64,000 nt of DNA, from contig NZ_CP126995.1 in NCBI RefSeq assembly GCF_030252425.1, positions 124,001 through 188,000 on the forward strand. The letters are read 5' to 3'. The notes under the pieces were generated by a model, which saw nothing but the letters and a program-made list of their open reading frames with translations, was not told where the DNA came from and did no database searches. A program made the position numbers and the translations under genes. Each line of letters opens with the position of its first letter. The first letter of the stretch is position 1. Shown here in pieces: positions 61,569-64,000 of the stretch. This stretch comes from Acidisoma sp. PAMC 29798 (GTDB lineage: Bacteria > Pseudomonadota > Alphaproteobacteria > Acetobacterales > Acetobacteraceae).

Positions 61569-62561
61569 TCATCTCGTTCGCCGTCCACTCAAGAGCCGCT
61601 CCAACAACACTGCCGTGATGATGATGATCCCAATCGCCGTGCCTTGCCAGAAAGGCGACACGCCCAAGAGGTTCAATCCGTTTCGGATCATGACCATGAT
61701 GAACACGCCGAGCAAGGTGCCGATGACCGAACCGCGACCGCCATAGAGGCTGGCACCACCGATGACGACAGCTGCGATCGAATCCAGTTCCATGAGGTTC
61801 CCGGCCAAGGGATCGACCGACAAGAGCTGGCCCGTCGTCATGATAATAGAGAGGGCGGCAAGGCAGCCGGAAGTGACGTAGGGCAGGATCGAATAGAACC
61901 GGATGTTCAGGCCCGCCGCGCGCGCCGCTTCCCGGTTCGAACCCAGCGCGTAGATGGTTCGGCCGCCCTTCGTATAGGACAGATACAGCCAGGCCAGCAG
62001 ATAGGCGCCCAGCAGAACGAGGACATTCGCGCGAATGCCGAGGATCGTGGTGTATTCAAGATCATTCAAGGCGAAGGGAATATTGGTAATCGCCTGCGCG
62101 CCCGAGATGATATAGGCGAGACTACGACCGATGGCCATCATGCCGAGGGTGACGACAAAGGACGCGAGGCCGAATTCCGAAATCAGAATCCCGGAAATTA
62201 GCCCCGCCGTAGAACCCGCCAGCAGGGCCGCGACGGCCGCGCCGCCAAGCCCCAGCGTTGGGATGGTCACGCCGAAGATGATGCCGGATACGCCGGCGAC
62301 AGAACCCACCGAAAGATCGATCCCGCCTGTCAGAATGACGAAGGTCATGCCGATGGAAACGATGCCGACGACGATGGACTGATCGAGAAGATTAAGCAGG
62401 TTCTTGACGGTCAGAAAGTAGGGCGAGGCGATCGACAGCACCACGGCGATCAGGATCGCGAGCGCCAGCATCCTGAGTTCCAGTCGGCCAAGAACAAACC
62501 GCCCGACGCCGCCGGCCGTCATCGCTTTGCGCGTCGGCGTCGCTTGCCTGGTCATGCTCAT
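61569..62561 (-). CDS. Sugar ABC transporter permease (RbsC-like)
   Basis: This 330-residue CUT2-type inner-membrane permease has GGIDLSVGSVAGVSGIIFGV and DSIAAVVIGGASLYGGRGSV, as in the two other permeases of this window. ATG 62561 overlaps the ATPase stop by four bases. No binding protein gene is visible here; it could lie upstream of the ATPase, beyond the window. Confidence 0.93.
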   Translation of the reverse strand: MSMTRQATPTRKAMTAGGVGRFVLGRLELRMLALAILIAVVLSIASPYFLTVKNLLNLLDQSIVVGIVSIGMTFVILTGGIDLSVGSVAGVSGIIFGVTIPTLGLGGAAVAALLAGSTAGLISGILISEFGLASFVVTLGMMAIGRSLAYIISGAQAITNIPFALNDLEYTTILGIRANVLVLLGAYLLAWLYLSYTKGGRTIYALGSNREAARAAGLNIRFYSILPYVTSGCLAALSIIMTTGQLLSVDPLAGNLMELDSIAAVVIGGASLYGGRGSVIGTLLGVFIMVMIRNGLNLLGVSPFWQGTAIGIIIITAVLLERLLSGRRTR

Positions 62562-64000
62562 ACACGCTCTCCAAGCTCTTCGGTCACCGCATCGGCGGCG
62601 TCGCCGGCGAGTGCCGCGTGAATCCGGCGACGCACGTCACCCTCATCCAGCGTGCCGGTGGTGTCAGGCAGAACCAGAACGATCATGCCATTGTCATGGC
62701 CACGTTCGTTCTTGAGTATCGTCACCAGCAGCCCTCGGTCTCCGCCGGCCGCAAGCGCGGCACCGATGGGCAGATCATCCATCGCCGTAACTTGCCCGGC
62801 CTTCAGCCAGGGCAAGGCCGTGCCGGCGGTCGCCAGGAAGGCTAGTCGGTCACTATCCGCAATGCCCCAGAAGGCGGTCCCGCCGTAATCGGATGCAAGG
62901 CCGGTCAGAAGATGCTGCACCCGCGCCATGGAGCTTCGGGGTGCGGCCAGCAGCGTCAATGTCTCTTCAACCAGGGAAGCCGCCGGCACGTCGGCCGTCG
63001 ACCGGCCATCGCTGATCACCACGACGCGTTCGCAAAGGCCGAGCAGTTCCTCGAAATCCGAGGAGACCACGAGGACGGCGACGCCCTCATCGGCAATCTT
63101 GTGCAGCAGTTTGTAGATCGAGGCGCGGGTCGCAATGTCCACGCCCCGCGTGGGCTCGTCCAGCATCAGGACCTTCGGCTGAAGCAAGAGCCAACGGGCG
63201 ATAATAATCTTTTGCTGCATCCCACCGGAAAGATTGAGCAGACTATCATCGTCCAGACGCGACAGCGGCAGATCGAGAAGGCCGAGCAGGTGCTCCACCT
63301 GCGCACGGCGACGGCCATAGCCGCAGAAGAAGCCACGCGACGCCGCAAGGTGACCGAGCAACAGATTCTCGCGCACCGTCATGTCAGGCGCGATGGCCTG
63401 ATGGCGCCGATCCTCCGGCACCAGGGCGACGCCCGCGCGGATCGCCTGGGCGGGTTTGCGTGGCGCAAAGGCTGCGCCGTCCAACAGCATCGTGCCGCTG
63501 CGCCGATGGCGCAGGCCGAAGATGCCTTCCACCGCTTCCGACCGTCCGGCGCCGACAAGACCCGCGAGGCCAAGAATTTCGCCGGCATGCAGATCGAAGG
63601 AGATATCCTTGACGAGGGGATCAACCCTGAGGTTGCGCACGGAAAGGCGGCATTCGCGCGCCCCATGCGTCGCGGCAAGGCGGCTCGCATAGACCTTGCC
63701 CAATTCCTGGCCGACCATCAGGCGAATGAGATCAGCTTGCGTCAGGGACGCAGTCGCCACCGATTCCGCAACCGAGCGGCCTTCCCGCAGCACCGTCACA
63801 CGGTCGGTGATGCGGAAGACCTCCTCCAGGCGATGCGACACGAAGCCGACCGCGCAATCGCCGGCGCGCAACGTATCGATGAGGCTGAACAGCCGATCGA
63901 CCTCGCTCGGGCTGAGGGAGGATGTCGGCTCATCAAAGATGATGACCTTGGCCGAAACCGCCAGCGCCTTCGCGATCTCGACCAATTGCCTCTGCGCGAT
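62558..64000 (-). CDS. Sugar ABC transporter ATPase with unusual C-terminal extension, 5' end outside window
   Basis: This is an RbsA-type tandem ATPase. The frame is open to base 64000, and the first Walker A lies beyond the window. Visible are Walker B KVIIFDEPTSSLS of the first domain, LGLAGLVGAGRSEAVEGIFG, the second signature LLNLSGGMQQKIIIARW and VLMLDEPTRGVD. The protein does not stop after the second domain. About 120 more residues (VQHLLTGLASDYGGTAFWGI; LRLVLPDTTGTLDEGDVRRR in family-free form) follow, encoded by about 62561-62935. RbsA proteins normally lack this. The permease is coupled by a four-base overlap. Confidence 0.9.
   Translation of the reverse strand: MAQRQLVEIAKALAVSAKVIIFDEPTSSLSPSEVDRLFSLIDTLRAGDCAVGFVSHRLEEVFRITDRVTVLREGRSVAESVATASLTQADLIRLMVGQELGKVYASRLAATHGARECRLSVRNLRVDPLVKDISFDLHAGEILGLAGLVGAGRSEAVEGIFGLRHRRSGTMLLDGAAFAPRKPAQAIRAGVALVPEDRRHQAIAPDMTVRENLLLGHLAASRGFFCGYGRRRAQVEHLLGLLDLPLSRLDDDSLLNLSGGMQQKIIIARWLLLQPKVLMLDEPTRGVDIATRASIYKLLHKIADEGVAVLVVSSDFEELLGLCERVVVISDGRSTADVPAASLVEETLTLLAAPRSSMARVQHLLTGLASDYGGTAFWGIADSDRLAFLATAGTALPWLKAGQVTAMDDLPIGAALAAGGDRGLLVTILKNERGHDNGMIVLVLPDTTGTLDEGDVRRRIHAALAGDAADAVTEELGERV

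Overview
The window is GC-rich DNA from a Gram-negative bacterium, most likely an alphaproteobacterium. The main clue is the trb gene order B-C-D-E-J-K-L-F-G-H-I, which is the order on Ti and other rhizobial plasmids, together with TraG, TraF and a relaxase carrying an LPD7 domain. No replication gene, rRNA, tRNA or CRISPR array was seen, so plasmid versus integrative element cannot be decided. A tyrosine recombinase is present, but its catalytic tyrosine is missing.

Positions 1-10238 hold a rightward transfer operon: the relaxase C-terminus, traG/virD4, traF, a lytic transglycosylase, a small acidic protein, an ArdC/primase fusion and a type IA topoisomerase, followed by two small accessory genes. 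Positions 10248-19560 are cargo: an FRG-domain protein behind a zinc-ribbon protein (leftward), a decayed SRAP gene, a restriction-like nuclease gene, a HEPN-like gene split by a complete IS66 element with exact 8-bp target duplications, an exported protein, a serine recombinase and unknown genes. Positions 19564-22121 hold an AbiEi/AbiEii type IV toxin-antitoxin pair, flanked by a partial copy of the 3' end of trbI and by the real trbI. Positions 22122-32158 are the leftward trb mating-pair-formation operon. An 18-bp motif, GATAT(G/T)ACGTATGATATC, lies upstream of both traG and trbB and probably coordinates the two operons. Positions 32281-35976 hold two XRE regulators, unknown genes and the defective integrase.

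From 36314 onward the content is metabolic and regulatory. An APC permease is followed by a leftward ribose-type sugar ABC operon (41-39 kb). A rightward sugar operon (43.9-50.3 kb) encodes a TIM-barrel isomerase, a binding protein, an ABC ATPase, a permease, an RpiR regulator and a PfkB kinase, a gene set like the allose (als) operon. A leftward cluster (64-59.8 kb) encodes an ABC ATPase, a permease, a GntR regulator and a DenD-like dehydrogenase. Between the last two lie two cyclic-di-GMP genes: a PAS-GGDEF-EAL gene split by an IS5-family element, and a TPR-GGDEF gene lying between two IS110 3' ends.

Insertion sequences of at least six families (IS66, IS6-type, IS5, IS3, IS30, IS110) litter the window, including an IS30 nested in an IS3 element. 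Several interrupted genes can be restored exactly by removing the IS and one target copy, so those insertions are recent. Overall the window reads as a conjugative element with defence and maintenance cargo next to an IS-eroded sugar-catabolism island.
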